Numbered from the stretch's first letter, positions 36,112-47,209 are shown. The stretch is 64,000 nucleotides of DNA from Acidovorax sp. KKS102 (GCF_000302535.1 NC_018708.1:2976001-3040000), one strand, 5' to 3'. The notes: generated by a model from the sequence alone, not told the origin. Program-made: numbers and translations.

Positions 36112-36774
36112 ATGAAAAAGATCGTGATTTTTTCTGCCCTGGCAGCCGTCGCCGTCGTGGCCAGCGCTCAGGAACAAGGCCGTGTGCTGTCTGCCACGCC
36201 CATCATTCAGCAGGTCGGCGTTCCGCAGCAGGTGTGTGGCAATGAGACCGTCTACAGCGGCAACCGCACAACGGGCGCTGGCGCAGTGATCGGCGCCATT
36301 GCCGGTGGCGCAGTGGGCAACACCATCGGCAAGGGCAGCGGCCGTGCCGCAGCCACCGCTATCGGGGTTTTGGGAGGAGCCGTGGTGGGTAACCAGATCG
36401 AGGGCAACGGCCAGCCGCAATACCAAAATGTGCAGCGCTGCACCACCGAGACCTACTACGAAAACCGCACCGTAGGCTACAACGTGGTGTATGAATACGC
36501 TGGGCGCCAATACACCACGCGCACCCAGAACGATCCAGGCCGCTGGATCCCCGTGAACGTGCAGCCCGCTGGCCAGACCTATTCCACACAGCCCGACCCG
36601 TATGCCGCCCAAGGCGTGTACAGCCAGCCGGGGGTGGTGACCTCCACCTACCCTGTGCAGCCGGTGTACCAGGCGCCCCCTACCTATGTGACGCCCCCGG
36701 TGACGGTGATTGAGTATGGCTACGACAGCGGCCGCCCCTACTACCCGCACCATCGCAACCCCTACTGGCGTTAA
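36112..36774 (+). CDS. glycine-zipper (2TM) envelope protein
   Basis: Exported protein of 220 residues with a signal peptide (MKKIVIFSALAAVAVVASAQ, cleavage near residue 20). Residues about 58-100 form a glycine-zipper domain (GAGAVIGAIAGGAVGNTIGK and AIGVLGGAVVGNQIEG), like SlyB-type or Rick_17kDa domains. After it comes a Tyr/Thr-rich region and a Pro/Gln/Tyr-rich tail (about 145-220). No lipobox cysteine is present at the signal end, unlike SlyB. Good ribosome site (AAAGGAG). Single gene closed by a terminator; function in the envelope unknown. Confidence 0.8.
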   Translation: MKKIVIFSALAAVAVVASAQEQGRVLSATPIIQQVGVPQQVCGNETVYSGNRTTGAGAVIGAIAGGAVGNTIGKGSGRAAATAIGVLGGAVVGNQIEGNGQPQYQNVQRCTTETYYENRTVGYNVVYEYAGRQYTTRTQNDPGRWIPVNVQPAGQTYSTQPDPYAAQGVYSQPGVVTSTYPVQPVYQAPPTYVTPPVTVIEYGYDSGRPYYPHHRNPYWR

Positions 36775-36808
36775 GCGCAGGCAGCCAAGTTGCGCAGCCC
36801 AGTGAACC

Positions 36809-36834
36809 AAGAGCCCTTCGGGGCTCTTTTTCTT
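36809..36834 (+). terminator. intrinsic terminator after the glycine-zipper gene
   Basis: AAGAGCCC, TTCG tetraloop, GGGCTCTT, then TTTCTT. Confidence 0.88.
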
Positions 36835-36937
36835 GGTGCGTGCGGTCACGTGCGCGGATTTCGTGCCAACGCGCCGCCCGGGGCGTCAGCACCCTGCCCT
36901 AAAATCGCGGGTTTCCTCCATTCCTACCCGCGCATCC

Positions 36938-37255
36938 ATGACCACCGAAAAAATCGACGGCGTGTCCGTCACCACCCAGGCCAATGTGTACTTTGACGGC
37001 AAGTGCGTGAGCCACGGCATCACCTTCCCGGACGGCACGAAGAAATCGGTGGGCGTGGTGCTGCCCGCAACGCTCACGTTCAACACCGGCGCTCCTGAAA
37101 TCATGGAATGCGTGGCAGGCTCGTGCGAATACAAGCTGGCGGGTACCGATGCGTGGGTGAAATCGTCCGCAGGCGAAAAGTTCAGCGTACCCGGCAACTC
37201 CAAGTTCGACATCCGCGTGACCGAGGCCTACCACTACATCTGCCACTTCGGCTGA
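36938..37255 (+). CDS. ppnP: pyrimidine/purine nucleoside phosphorylase (PpnP, DUF1255)
   Basis: Small cupin-fold nucleoside phosphorylase, 105 residues, which splits several nucleosides with phosphate. The start is the ATG giving MTTEKIDGVSVTTQANVYFD. Family segments VSHGITFPDGTKKSVGVVLP and IMECVAGSCEYKLAG are clear, and the chain ends YHYICHFG as in relatives. Lies 85 bases upstream of argG with a repeat copy between, so co-transcription is uncertain. Confidence 0.9.
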   Translation: MTTEKIDGVSVTTQANVYFDGKCVSHGITFPDGTKKSVGVVLPATLTFNTGAPEIMECVAGSCEYKLAGTDAWVKSSAGEKFSVPGNSKFDIRVTEAYHYICHFG

Positions 37256-37280
37256 GATGTTCGGGCTGAAATTTGATTGA

Positions 37281-38678
<1,398 letters not shown>

Positions 38679-38754
38679 GCCCTGCAGAAGCCCCCAACTG
38701 CCAGAAGCCTCCCGGGTGCCGCCGGGAGCGCCTTGGCAGTTCCTTGGGGATAAA

Positions 38755-38800
38755 AATGGCTGGTAGCGCAAGTGCAATATGCCTGAGCAGCTATCAATCA
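38755..38800. repeat. dispersed palindromic repeat, copy h
   Basis: Contains AGTGCAATATGCCTGAGCAG then CTATCA (38771-38796), a 26-base stretch almost identical to copy i near 49.47 kb. Confidence 0.65.
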
Positions 38801-38806
38801 ATGAGT

Positions 38807-38832
38807 AAAGCCACCCCATGGGGTGGCTTTTT
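38807..38832. terminator. bidirectional terminator between argG and murB
   Basis: AAAGCCACCC, CATG, GGGTGGCTTT, then TT: a perfect palindrome with A and T tracts on its two sides, between convergent genes, so it can serve both strands. Confidence 0.85.
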
Positions 38833-38901
38833 CATTGCCGCATCAGAGCAGGCGCTACACATGCACGCCCGAGGCACAGGGGCCGCAAAACACTTCGCGC
38901 G

Positions 38902-39975
38902 CTACACCACCACCGGCTCGGGCTCCAGCCGGATGCCAAAGCGCTCGTACACGCTGGTCTGGATGGCCTTGGCCAGGGTCATCACCTCGCCCCCCGTCAC
39001 ACTCTCGGCCCCCCGCCCCCGGTTGACCAGAACCAGGGCCTGCTTTTCGTACACCCCGGCCTTGCCGATGGATTTGCCCTTCCAGCCACAGGCATCGATC
39101 AGCCAGCCCGCCGCCAGCTTGATGCTGCCGTCCGGCATGGGGTAGTGCACGATCTTGGGCTCGCGGGCGATGATGTCGGCGCACTGGTCGGGCGACACAG
39201 TAGGGTTCTTGAAGAAGCTACCGGCGTTGCCCACCACGGCAGGGTCGGGCAGCTTGGCGCGGCGAATATCGCAGATCCATTCAAAAATCTGCTGGGCACT
39301 GGGGTGCTCCACCCCCGCCTCGGCACGGCGGCGCTCCAGGTCCAGGTAGCCCAGCACCGGCTTCCAGGCTTTGGGCAGACGAAAGCGCACGTGGGTGATC
39401 ACCGCCCGGCCGGCCAGCCCCATGCCGCGCGGCAGCCCGCTGCCGTCCTGCGCCTCAGAAGGGGCGTGCTTGAAGACCGAATCGCGATAACCGAAGCCGC
39501 ATTGCGCGGCATCTAGGCTGAACGACTGGCCCGTGGTCAGATCGATGGCGTCGAGCGACTCGAAACGGTCCTGCAACTCCACGCCGTAGGCACCAATGTT
39601 CTGGACGGGCGATGCCCCGACGGTGCCCGGGATCAGGGCCAGGTTCTCCAGGCCGGGATAGCCGTGCGCCAACGTCCAGGCCACGGCGTCGTGCCAGACC
39701 TCGCCAGCACCCGCCTCCACGATCCAGGCCTTGGGCGTTTCCTCGACCAGGCGCAGGCCCTTGATTTCCATCTTGAGCACGACGGGCTTCACATCGCCCG
39801 TCAGGATGATGTTGCTGCCTCCGCCCAGCACAAACTTGGGTGCGGGTGCCAGTTCCGGGTCGGCCAGCACAGCCAGCAGGTCATCCACTGAACGCACACG
39901 CACCAGGGTCTGGGCGCGCGCGGCAATGCCGAAGGTGTTGCAGGGCTGTAAAGGGGCGTTTTTCTCGACTACCAT
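38902..39975 (-). CDS. murB: UDP-N-acetylenolpyruvoylglucosamine reductase
   Basis: FAD/NADPH enzyme that makes UDP-MurNAc in peptidoglycan synthesis, 357 residues. The start is the ATG giving [20 protein letters not shown]. The frame remains open to 40410 but that part lies opposite yajQ. The FAD site is [16 protein letters not shown] (about residues 53-68), FGYRDSVFK holds the type I Tyr, and [13 protein letters not shown] carries the catalytic serine. The C-terminus [20 protein letters not shown] is typical. Confidence 0.95.
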   Translation of the reverse strand: MVVEKNAPLQPCNTFGIAARAQTLVRVRSVDDLLAVLADPELAPAPKFVLGGGSNIILTGDVKPVVLKMEIKGLRLVEETPKAWIVEAGAGEVWHDAVAWTLAHGYPGLENLALIPGTVGASPVQNIGAYGVELQDRFESLDAIDLTTGQSFSLDAAQCGFGYRDSVFKHAPSEAQDGSGLPRGMGLAGRAVITHVRFRLPKAWKPVLGYLDLERRRAEAGVEHPSAQQIFEWICDIRRAKLPDPAVVGNAGSFFKNPTVSPDQCADIIAREPKIVHYPMPDGSIKLAAGWLIDACGWKGKSIGKAGVYEKQALVLVNRGRGAESVTGGEVMTLAKAIQTSVYERFGIRLEPEPVVV

Positions 39976-40050
39976 TGGCCCGATTGTCGCACCCGCCCCT
40001 GCCGGCGGCCTGTGAGCCACCTTTGTTTCCCGAGATTGATTGAGACCACC

Positions 40051-40536
40051 ATGCCATCTTTTGACACCGTCTGCGAAGCCAACCTGGTTGAAGTGAAGAA
40101 CGCCGTCGAGAACACCGCGAAAGAAATCGCCACCCGCTTCGACTTCAAGGGCACCGCCGCCAGCATCGAGATCAAGGACAAGGACATCACGCTGATCGGC
40201 GACGCCGATTTCCAGCTCACCCAGATCGAAGACGTGCTGCGCAACAAGCTCACCAAACGGAATGTGGACGTGCGTTTTCTGGACATGGGCGACGTGCAGA
40301 AAATGGGCGGCGACAAGGTCAAGCAGGTCATCAAGGTGCGCAACGGCATCGAGAGCGAGCTGGCCAAGAAGATCCAGAAGCTGCTCAAGGAAAGCAAGCT
40401 CAAGGTGCAAGGCGCCATCCAGGAAGACAAGGTGCGCGTGACCGGCGCCAAGCGCGACGACCTGCAGGCCGCGATGGCCCTGATCCGCAAGGACGTGACG
40501 GACGTACCGCTGTCATTCGACAACTTCCGCGACTGA
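40051..40536 (+). CDS. yajQ: YajQ family nucleotide-binding protein
   Basis: 161 residues, two ferredoxin-like domains. The start is the ATG giving [20 protein letters not shown]. The segments [19 protein letters not shown] and [20 protein letters not shown] are highly conserved. YajQ relatives bind cyclic di-GMP in Xanthomonas and tRNA or nucleotides in other reports; the role here is not established. Overlap-free but only one base from the next gene, so they are probably co-transcribed. Confidence 0.93.
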   Translation: MPSFDTVCEANLVEVKNAVENTAKEIATRFDFKGTAASIEIKDKDITLIGDADFQLTQIEDVLRNKLTKRNVDVRFLDMGDVQKMGGDKVKQVIKVRNGIESELAKKIQKLLKESKLKVQGAIQEDKVRVTGAKRDDLQAAMALIRKDVTDVPLSFDNFRD

Positions 40537-40537
40537 T

Positions 40538-41239
40538 ATGAAGCAACACCCCCCTGAGGCCTTGCGGGCCGTCCCCCCGCTCTCGCAGGGGCTGCGCCGT
40601 TATCAGCGCCCCGTCGCCCTGTGCATCGGGTTGCTGCTGGCCCCCACATGGGCGCATGCGCAGGCCGTTGCGCTGGCGGGTGTGCTGGGCAGCAAGGCGC
40701 TGCTGGTGGTGAACGCCAGCCCGCCCAAGGCGGTGGGCGCGGGGGATGAGTTCCAGGGGGTGAAAGTCATCGCTGTCGCCAAGGACGAGGCCACTGTCGA
40801 GATCCAGGGCGCGCGGCGCACGCTGCGGCTGGGAGAGGCTCCCGTGAGCGTGGGCGGGCGCAGTGGCAGCGGCAAACGCATTCAGCTGGTGGCCGACGGC
40901 CGCGGGCATTTTGTGAACAGCGGCACCATCAACGGTCAGGTCATGCAGTACATGGTGGACACCGGGGCCTCCACCGTCGCCATCGGGCGGCCCGATGCAG
41001 AACGCATGGGCCTGAACTACCAAGGTGGCCAGCCGGTGCGCGTAAATACTGCCAATGGTGTCGCCCAGGGCTGGCGCATGAAGCTCGACTCCATCCGCAT
41101 CGGGGACGTGGAGGTTTTTGGGGTGGAGGCCATCATCACCTCGCAGCCCATGCCTTACGTGCTGCTGGGCAACAGCTTCCTGAACGAGTTCCAGATGACC
41201 CGCACCAATGACCAGATGGTGCTGGAAAAGCGCCACTGA
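40538..41239 (+). CDS. retroviral-type aspartic protease (clan AA, TIGR02281-like)
   Basis: 233 residues. A hydrophobic signal or anchor at about residues 25-43 (PVALCIGLLLAPTWAHAQA) points to export. The protease domain is at about 115-230, with the active-site YMVDTGASTVAIGR (DTG at about 140) and the flap-like region VRVNTANGVAQGW. The first 20 residues (KQHPPEALRAVPPLSQGLRR) are encoded by a GC-rich dispersed repeat, so the true start may be a later codon or the repeat may have been captured. One base after the yajQ stop. Confidence 0.83.
   Translation: MKQHPPEALRAVPPLSQGLRRYQRPVALCIGLLLAPTWAHAQAVALAGVLGSKALLVVNASPPKAVGAGDEFQGVKVIAVAKDEATVEIQGARRTLRLGEAPVSVGGRSGSGKRIQLVADGRGHFVNSGTINGQVMQYMVDTGASTVAIGRPDAERMGLNYQGGQPVRVNTANGVAQGWRMKLDSIRIGDVEVFGVEAIITSQPMPYVLLGNSFLNEFQMTRTNDQMVLEKRH
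40545..40605. repeat. GC-rich dispersed repeat, second family, at the protease gene start
   Basis: CCCCCTGAGGCCTTGCGGGC, then CGTCCCCCCGCTCTCGCAGG. It matches the complement of the 18.45-18.55 kb intergenic repeat (CCCCCTGAG and CTCTCGCA at the same spacing). It lies inside the annotated N-terminal codons. Confidence 0.5.
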
Positions 41240-41254
41240 GGCCTGTACACCCGC

Positions 41255-42274
41255 ATGTCTGCACACCCTGCCTCCACCCACGCGCACTCCGAAGGGGAGT
41301 ATGAGGACTTGCTCAGCCTATGGTCCGACCTGGAGTCAGCCCTGTCGGTGCTGCTGAGCCGACCGCTGCAGGTGCAGGACTTTCCGGGCAAGGTGCGGCA
41401 GTTCGATGCCTGGCTGCAGGACCTGGTGGCGCACGACATCGACGCGGCGCTGTACCTGATGTTCCAGCATGCGTCCACATCGACCGTGGGCTACAGCGCA
41501 TCGCACGCACTGGTGTGTGGCACGCTGTGCCACATCATGGCACTGGAGCTCAAGCTGCCGCAGCGCGAGCGGGACAGCCTGGTGCGGGCTGCGCTCACCA
41601 TGAACATTGGCATGACGGCCCTGCAGGACGAACTGGCCGTGCAACGCGAACGCCCCACGGCCGAGCAGCAGGAGGCCATCAAGAGCCACCCCGAGGACAG
41701 CATGCTGCTGCTGGAGCGCCTGTTCATCAACGATCAACTCTGGCTGGACGTGGTGGGGCAACACCATGCCAGCATTGCAGAGCGCGTGCCCCTGGCCCAA
41801 CAGGAGCCGATCGACCGGCTCACCCGCGTCCTCGGCACCATTGACCGCTATGCCGCCATGATCAGCCCGCGCAAATCCCGCGCCGGGCGCAGCGCCACCG
41901 ACTCGGTGCGCGCCATCGTGGGACAAGAAGTGGACCAGCGCGACGAGGTCAGCTATACGCTGGTGCGCTCCATCGGCCTGTGCCCCCCGGGCACCTTCGT
42001 CAAACTGGACAACGGCGAGACCGCCATCGTGCTGCGCCGCAGCGACAAGGCCAACCACCCGCTGGTGGCCAGCCTGCTGGACAACACCGGCAACCACCGC
42101 AGTCAGCCCAGCCTGTACCAGACTGCCAGCGGCAAGCCCCGCATCCAGTCGGCCCTGGCCCGGTCCGCCGTGAGCCTGGAGCTGAACCACCGCACCATGG
42201 TGCGGCTGGGGCTGTATGCCGCGCAGCACAGCGCGGGGCTGCGCGGGCTGGTGACGGCGCCCGGCGCGCTCTGA
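41255..42274 (+). CDS. degenerate HD-GYP-like signalling protein
   Basis: 339 residues, mainly helical. The core (about residues 85-205) follows the HD-GYP phosphodiesterase layout: an N-terminal helix with HALVCGTLCHIMALEL, the position of the HD motif, then HPEDSMLLLERLF, then VVGQHHA. The HD metal-binding pair is replaced (AALTMNIGMTALQ instead of the expected HDIGK type), and GYP is absent. It probably cannot hydrolyse c-di-GMP through the usual bimetal site and may bind ligand or partner proteins. Follows the aspartic protease by 15 bases in the same direction. Confidence 0.7.
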   Translation: MSAHPASTHAHSEGEYEDLLSLWSDLESALSVLLSRPLQVQDFPGKVRQFDAWLQDLVAHDIDAALYLMFQHASTSTVGYSASHALVCGTLCHIMALELKLPQRERDSLVRAALTMNIGMTALQDELAVQRERPTAEQQEAIKSHPEDSMLLLERLFINDQLWLDVVGQHHASIAERVPLAQQEPIDRLTRVLGTIDRYAAMISPRKSRAGRSATDSVRAIVGQEVDQRDEVSYTLVRSIGLCPPGTFVKLDNGETAIVLRRSDKANHPLVASLLDNTGNHRSQPSLYQTASGKPRIQSALARSAVSLELNHRTMVRLGLYAAQHSAGLRGLVTAPGAL

Positions 42275-42281
42275 CGCAGGG

Positions 42282-42304
42282 CACGCGCCCAAACCGGGCG
42301 CGTG
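42282..42304. terminator. hairpin between convergent HD-GYP-like gene and plsY
   Basis: CACGCGCCC and GGGCGCGTG pair perfectly across AAACC in the 36-base gap between two stop codons. There is no T run, so a role as terminator rests on position and stem strength. Confidence 0.5.
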
Positions 42305-42310
42305 GCTACA

Positions 42311-43003
42311 TCAGTGTTTGGCCTTGGGCTTTGCTTTCGGCTTTGCCTTGGCGCTCTCTTCACCCTCGGCAGGTTTCGCCTTCTTGCTGCCCAGGCGAGA
42401 TTCCGTGCCCGCAATCAGGCGCTGGATGTTTTCGCGGTGCCGCCAGGCCAGCAGCAACGCCATGACCACGATGGAGGCGGCAATCGTGCCCTCGGCATAC
42501 CAGACCACGCCATCCACCATCAGGTAGTACACCGGGGCAAAGGCAGCGGCCACCAGCGAGGCCAGCGACGAGTAGCGGAAGAAGAACGCAATGATGAGCC
42601 AGGTGGCCGCCGTGGCCAGGCCCAGCCAGCCGCTGATGCCCACCAGCACGCCCAGCGCCGTCGCCACGCCCTTGCCGCCCTGAAACCGGAAGAAGACCGG
42701 CCACAGGTGCCCCAGGAAAGCAGCCAGCCCCACGAGCGCCACGGTGCCGTCCTCCAGCCCATAGGGGTGGCCAAACCACATCACCAGGGCCACCGGCAGC
42801 CAGCCCTTCATTGCGTCCAGCAGCAGGGTCACGATGGCCGCCGCCTTGCTGCCCGAGCGCAGCACATTGGTGGCGCCGGGGTTCTTGCTGCCATAGGTGC
42901 GCGGATCGCTCAGGCCCATGACGCGCGTCACGATGACGGCAAACGACAGCGAGCCCAGCAGGTAGGCGGCCACAGTGGCAAGAACGGGATAGACGGCGGT
43001 CAA
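42311..43003 (-). CDS. plsY: glycerol-3-phosphate acyltransferase PlsY
   Basis: Inner-membrane enzyme that acylates glycerol-3-phosphate from acyl-phosphate, first step of phospholipid synthesis. 230 residues. The start codon is TTG, supported by AAGGAG five bases upstream and the family N-terminus. Conserved blocks: [35 protein letters not shown], and FPG-type [18 protein letters not shown]. The C-terminal 35 residues are a Lys/Pro/Ala-rich tail not typical of the core enzyme. Confidence 0.93.
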   Translation of the reverse strand: MTAVYPVLATVAAYLLGSLSFAVIVTRVMGLSDPRTYGSKNPGATNVLRSGSKAAAIVTLLLDAMKGWLPVALVMWFGHPYGLEDGTVALVGLAAFLGHLWPVFFRFQGGKGVATALGVLVGISGWLGLATAATWLIIAFFFRYSSLASLVAAAFAPVYYLMVDGVVWYAEGTIAASIVVMALLLAWRHRENIQRLIAGTESRLGSKKAKPAEGEESAKAKPKAKPKAKH

Positions 43004-43060
43004 AGCAACTCCTTGGAAATCATTGGGTCAGCCTTCTGACGGGCTGAATCGCACGGCGGC

Positions 43061-43552
43061 CTATTCTGCCAGCGCACATTGCACTGGCTTGGCGCCCAGC
43101 AGCTGCACGCACACCTGCGGGTCCAGCTGCACCAAAAAGCCCCGGCGCCCGCCATTTATGGCAATGCGGGGCAGCGCGAGGATGGTTTCTTCGATGTAGA
43201 CAGGCATGGTGCGCCGCGTGCCGAACGGCGACGTGCCGCCCACCAGGTAGCCGCTGTGCCGGTTGGCCACCTCGGGCGCGCAGGGCTCGACCGACTTGGC
43301 TCCGATCTGGCGCGCGAGGTTCTTGGTCGAAACCTTGCGGTTGCCGTGCATCAGCACCAGGAGCGGTTTGGCGTCCTGGTCTTGCATGACGAGGGTTTTG
43401 ACCACGGTGTAGGGGTCCAGACCCAGCACCTCGGCGCTGTGCATGGCACCGCCGTGCTCCAGGTACTCATACGGGTGTTCGGTGAAAGCTACCTTGTTCG
43501 CCTTGAGCAGCTGGGTGGCTTGGGTCTCGGAAACGTGTTCTTTCTTGGCCAT
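43061..43552 (-). CDS. ybaK: Cys-tRNA(Pro)/Cys-tRNA deacylase YbaK/EbsC
   Basis: Trans-editing factor that removes cysteine from mischarged tRNA-Pro, 163 residues. The start is the ATG giving MAKKEHVSETQATQLLKANK. YbaK-domain marks: DPYTVVKTLVMQ, VLMHGNRKVSTKNLARQIGA and YLVGGTSPFGTRRTMPVYIE. Stand-alone gene 58 bases upstream of plsY on the same strand. Confidence 0.92.
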   Translation of the reverse strand: MAKKEHVSETQATQLLKANKVAFTEHPYEYLEHGGAMHSAEVLGLDPYTVVKTLVMQDQDAKPLLVLMHGNRKVSTKNLARQIGAKSVEPCAPEVANRHSGYLVGGTSPFGTRRTMPVYIEETILALPRIAINGGRRGFLVQLDPQVCVQLLGAKPVQCALAE

Positions 43553-43623
43553 GGTGTGGTGCGGATAGGGCACCGATGGTATCCGTATCCAAATGTGAGC
43601 GCGTTGAATCCTGCAGTGACGTG

Positions 43624-44583
43624 TCAGAACACCGTGGCAGGCGCTGCAGCGGCCTTGCGGCGCCGCCCTACCTTGCGCTTACCGTATTCCTCGATGGCCA
43701 CCACCAGCGCTTGCGTGAACTGCCGCACCAATGTGGACTGACTGCGCCCCTCGGCCGCCAGCACCTGCAGGCGGCGCTGCTGCAGCTGCGCCTCGTCAAA
43801 GGGCCGGGCTGCCAGCAGGCCCGCCTCCACCCATCGCGCCGCCGTGAGGTAGCTGGCCAGCACCACGTCCTGCCCGCTCAGCAGCGGCAACAAGGCCGAC
43901 GAAAAATTGCTCTCCACGGCGGGCACGTAGCGCAGCCCCTGCACCGCACAGCTCAGGTCAAACAGCTGCCGCCCGGTGGTGTTGGCGGCGCCCAGCAGCA
44001 GCGGGTAGCGCACCACATCGGCCACGCTCACGCTGCGCTGACGCGCCAGCGGGTGCTGCGCGGGCATGACGGCGTAAATGGGTGCGATGGCTGAGTGCAG
44101 CACCTGCAGGCCCTTCTCGGGTGCCGTGCTGTACTTCAGCGCCAGATCCGCCTCGCCGCGCAGCACCAGGGCCGACACCTCTTGCGGCACGGCCACCTGC
44201 AACTGCAACTGCACCTGGGGGTGTGCCTGCCGAAACCCCGCCATGACCAGCGGCATGAAGGCTGCCGCAAACCCTTCGGTACACGCCAGCCGCACCCGCA
44301 GGGCATCTTGTGCAGACAGATCCTGCAATTGTTCTACCAGCTCCAGCGCCTGCGCGTCGTGCGCGCTGGCGTGGGCCAGCAGCCGGGTGCCTGCCTCGGT
44401 CAGCGTCATGCCCCGGGCCTGGCGCTCAAACAGCACCACGCCCAGGCTGTCTTCCAGCTTGCCCAGCTGGCGGCTCACGGCCGAAGCGGCCACATGCAGC
44501 CGCTGCGCCGCCTGGTTGACGGAGCCGGTGCGCGCCACCTCCAGAAAGTAGCGCAAGGGCAGGCTGAGCAGTGAAATGGTCAT
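43624..44583 (-). CDS. LysR family transcriptional regulator
   Basis: 319 residues. The N-terminal winged helix-turn-helix (about residues 5-65) contains [20 protein letters not shown] and [18 protein letters not shown]. The effector domain follows from about 90. Basic [13 protein letters not shown] tail at the C-terminus. It is divergent from the Bug-type receptor gene (178 bases apart), the usual layout for a regulator of such a transporter or peptidase pair. The effector is unknown. Confidence 0.9.
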   Translation of the reverse strand: MTISLLSLPLRYFLEVARTGSVNQAAQRLHVAASAVSRQLGKLEDSLGVVLFERQARGMTLTEAGTRLLAHASAHDAQALELVEQLQDLSAQDALRVRLACTEGFAAAFMPLVMAGFRQAHPQVQLQLQVAVPQEVSALVLRGEADLALKYSTAPEKGLQVLHSAIAPIYAVMPAQHPLARQRSVSVADVVRYPLLLGAANTTGRQLFDLSCAVQGLRYVPAVESNFSSALLPLLSGQDVVLASYLTAARWVEAGLLAARPFDEAQLQQRRLQVLAAEGRSQSTLVRQFTQALVVAIEEYGKRKVGRRRKAAAAPATVF

Positions 44584-44760
44584 GGTTGTTTAAATCACAA
44601 AAAGGCAATGGTCAGTTGCCAAATCTCTATTCCAAGCAATGGTAAACCAGCATCCATCTTGCATGGCTTGAGGCTCCAATTCACCCATGCCCTGGCACGG
44701 GCGCCGCATGGCCTCATCGAGCCACGCGCCTGCTGCCGGGGCCCTACCACCGGAGTCCGC

Positions 44761-45759
44761 ATGAAACGCCTTGTTCGAGCCACTTTCCTGTCTGCCACCC
44801 TGGCAGTGTTTGCCGGCCATGCCAGCCTGGCCTCGGCCCAGACTACGCCCCCCGCCGACGCGTGGCCCCAGCGCCCGGTGCGCATGGTGGTGCCCTTCCC
44901 GCCCGGCGGCGGCACCGACGTGGTGGCACGTGCGCTGGCACAGAAGCTGGCTGGCCGCCTGGGCGCGGCAGTGGTGATCGACAACAAACCGGGCGCCTCC
45001 ACCATCATCGGCACCGAAGCCGTGGTGCGCGCCGACCCGGACGGCTACACACTGCTGGTCTCGGGCTCCACCAGCTACACGGTCAACCCTGCCCTGCGCA
45101 GCAAGCTGCCCTACGACCCGGCCAAGGACCTGGTGCCTGTGGCCACCGTGGCAAGGGCACCGCTGGTGCTGGTCGTCAGCGCCAGCGCGCCCTACAAAGA
45201 CCTGAATGCGCTGATCGCAGCCGCCAAGGCCAAGCCCAAGAGCATCCACTACGCCACCTTCGGCTCGGGCTCCGGCCCGCACCTGGCAGGCGCACTGCTG
45301 GAGCAGGCTGCGGGCATCCAGCTGCAAGACGTGCCTTACCGGGGCAGCAGCCAGTCGCTGATCGCCCTCATGGGCGGCGAAATTCAGTTGGGCATCGACA
45401 CCGTGGCCGCTGCGGCGCCGCAGGTGAAAGCCGGCAAGCTGCGCGCACTGGCCATTGCAGGCAAGTCGCGCTCCAGCATGCTGCCAGGGGTGCCCACGGT
45501 AGAGGAACTCAAGCTGCCCGACGCCGTGTTCGACGCGTGGTACGCCATCGCCGCCCCGGCCAAGACGCCACAGTCCGTCATCCGCAAGCTGGTGACCGAA
45601 GTAGAGGCTGTAACCCGCGACAGTGGCCTGCAGGAGCAGATGCGCACCCAGGGCATGGAACCCGTGCACCTGGGCCCCGTGGCCACGCGCGCCATGATCG
45701 ATGACGAGATCGGCCGCTACCGCGCGCTGGCCCACCGCGCCAAGATCGTGGTGGATTGA
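44761..45759 (+). CDS. Bug family (tripartite tricarboxylate-type) solute-binding protein
   Basis: Periplasmic receptor of 332 residues, Bug/TctC family. The start is the ATG giving [17 protein letters not shown], with a signal peptide ending near residue 26 (SLASAQ). The Bug signatures are [19 protein letters not shown] (about residues 36-54) and [20 protein letters not shown]. Cognate TctA/TctB permease genes are not adjacent, as is common for this greatly expanded family in Burkholderiales. It is followed after 25 bases by an M20 peptidase gene, suggesting an amide or acylated amino acid as ligand (inference). Confidence 0.9.
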   Translation: MKRLVRATFLSATLAVFAGHASLASAQTTPPADAWPQRPVRMVVPFPPGGGTDVVARALAQKLAGRLGAAVVIDNKPGASTIIGTEAVVRADPDGYTLLVSGSTSYTVNPALRSKLPYDPAKDLVPVATVARAPLVLVVSASAPYKDLNALIAAAKAKPKSIHYATFGSGSGPHLAGALLEQAAGIQLQDVPYRGSSQSLIALMGGEIQLGIDTVAAAAPQVKAGKLRALAIAGKSRSSMLPGVPTVEELKLPDAVFDAWYAIAAPAKTPQSVIRKLVTEVEAVTRDSGLQEQMRTQGMEPVHLGPVATRAMIDDEIGRYRALAHRAKIVVD

Positions 45760-45784
45760 AGAACACATGAACAGGACCTGCACG

Positions 45785-47209
45785 ATGAACCGCCAACAAC
45801 TCATTCAAGACGTCCAGCGCTACTTTGACGAGGGCCGCTTTGCCACCGACCTGCGCCGCCGGGTGGCCTGGCGCACCGAAAGCGACACCGGCAAGGTGCC
45901 GCCCGAACTGCGCGCCTACCTCACCGACGAAATGGTGCCCTGGCTCACGCCACTGGGTTTTGAGTGCGAGGTGCTCGACAACCCCTCGCCGCAAGGCGGC
46001 CCCTTTTTGGTGGCACGCCGTGTGGAAGACCCTGCGCTGCCCACCGTGCTCACCTACGGCCACGGCGACGTGGTCAACGGGCAGGACGCGCAATGGCGCG
46101 AGGGCCTTTCGCCCTGGGAGCTGACCATAGAAGGCGAGCGCTGGTATGGTCGAGGCACAGCCGATAACAAAGGCCAGCACACCGTGAGCCTGGCCGCACT
46201 GGCCCACACCATCGAGGCCCGGGGCGGCCGTCTGGGCTACAACGTGACGCTGCTCATGGAGATGGGCGAAGAGGCAGGCTCGCCCGGCCTGGGCGCCTTC
46301 TGCGAGCAACACCGCGATGCCTTGAAGGCCGACCTGTTCGTGGCCAGCGACGGCCCCCGTGTGAATGCGGGCCACCCCACCCTCTTTCTGGGGTCGCGCG
46401 GTGCGATCAATTTCTCGCTCGCCGTGCGCAGCCGCGACAAGGCCTACCACTCGGGCAACTGGGGCGGCGTGCTGGCCAACCCGGCCACGGTGCTCACGCA
46501 CGCGCTGGCCACGCTGGTGGACGCGAAGGGCCGCATCCTGGTCAAAGGCCTGCTGCCGCCTGCAGTGCCCGACAAGCTGCGCACTGCCCTCCAGGACGTG
46601 GTGATTGGCACCGGAGCCGATGACCCCGCGCTCACCCCCGGCTGGGGCGAGCCCGGCCTCACCCCCGCCGAGCAGCTGGTCGGCTGGAACACGCTGGAGG
46701 TGCTGGCGCTGGGCGCAGGCAACGCGCAGCGGCCCATCAACGCCATCCCCGCGCAGGCGGTGGCGCACTGCCAGCTGCGCTTTGTGGTGGGCACCGATTG
46801 GCAGAACGTGCAGGCCACGCTGCGCGAGCACCTGGACGCGCATGGCTTCAACCAGGTCGAAATCACCATGGGCATGCACTGCGGCGCCACGCGGCTCGAT
46901 CTGCACAACCCCTGGGTGGACTGGACGATGGCCTCGCTGCAGGCCAGCGCCGGCCAGCCCGCCACGCTGCTGCCCAACCTGGCAGGCTCGCTGCCCAACG
47001 ACATCTTTGCCGACCAGCTGGGCCTGCCCACGCTGTGGATGCCCCACTCTTACCCCGCTTGCGCCCAACATGCGCCCAACGAGCATCTGCTGGCACCCGT
47101 GGCACGAGAAGGGCTGGCGGTGATGGCCGGGTTGTTCTGGGACCTGGGCGAGCCCCAAGGGACGCCGTGGACGGAAGGACGCACCGCCCGGCAAGAGGCG
47201 ACGGCCTGA
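45785..47209 (+). CDS. M20 family metallopeptidase/amidohydrolase
   Basis: Dinuclear-zinc exopeptidase or deacylase, 474 residues. The start is the ATG giving MNRQQLIQDVQRYFDEG; another ATG lies six codons upstream. Metal-site motifs: TYGHGDVVNGQ (His and Asp, about residue 95), GRGTADNKGQHTVSL (Asp, about 125-140), and LLMEMGEEAGSPGLGAF (Glu pair, about 155-170). The dimerisation domain is about 200-330, and the final ligand His is near SYPACAQHAPNEH. Probably one transcript with the Bug receptor, divergent LysR as regulator. Confidence 0.88.
   Translation: MNRQQLIQDVQRYFDEGRFATDLRRRVAWRTESDTGKVPPELRAYLTDEMVPWLTPLGFECEVLDNPSPQGGPFLVARRVEDPALPTVLTYGHGDVVNGQDAQWREGLSPWELTIEGERWYGRGTADNKGQHTVSLAALAHTIEARGGRLGYNVTLLMEMGEEAGSPGLGAFCEQHRDALKADLFVASDGPRVNAGHPTLFLGSRGAINFSLAVRSRDKAYHSGNWGGVLANPATVLTHALATLVDAKGRILVKGLLPPAVPDKLRTALQDVVIGTGADDPALTPGWGEPGLTPAEQLVGWNTLEVLALGAGNAQRPINAIPAQAVAHCQLRFVVGTDWQNVQATLREHLDAHGFNQVEITMGMHCGATRLDLHNPWVDWTMASLQASAGQPATLLPNLAGSLPNDIFADQLGLPTLWMPHSYPACAQHAPNEHLLAPVAREGLAVMAGLFWDLGEPQGTPWTEGRTARQEATA

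Noticed and set aside
39976..40410. N-terminal extension of murB
   Set aside because: The frame stays open but runs opposite yajQ and is not MurB-like; the ATG at 39975 gives the family N-terminus.
44584..44760. LysR box between the LysR and Bug genes
   Set aside because: Several partial T-N11-A symmetries exist (for example TTGCC..GCAA near 44616), none clearly better than chance.
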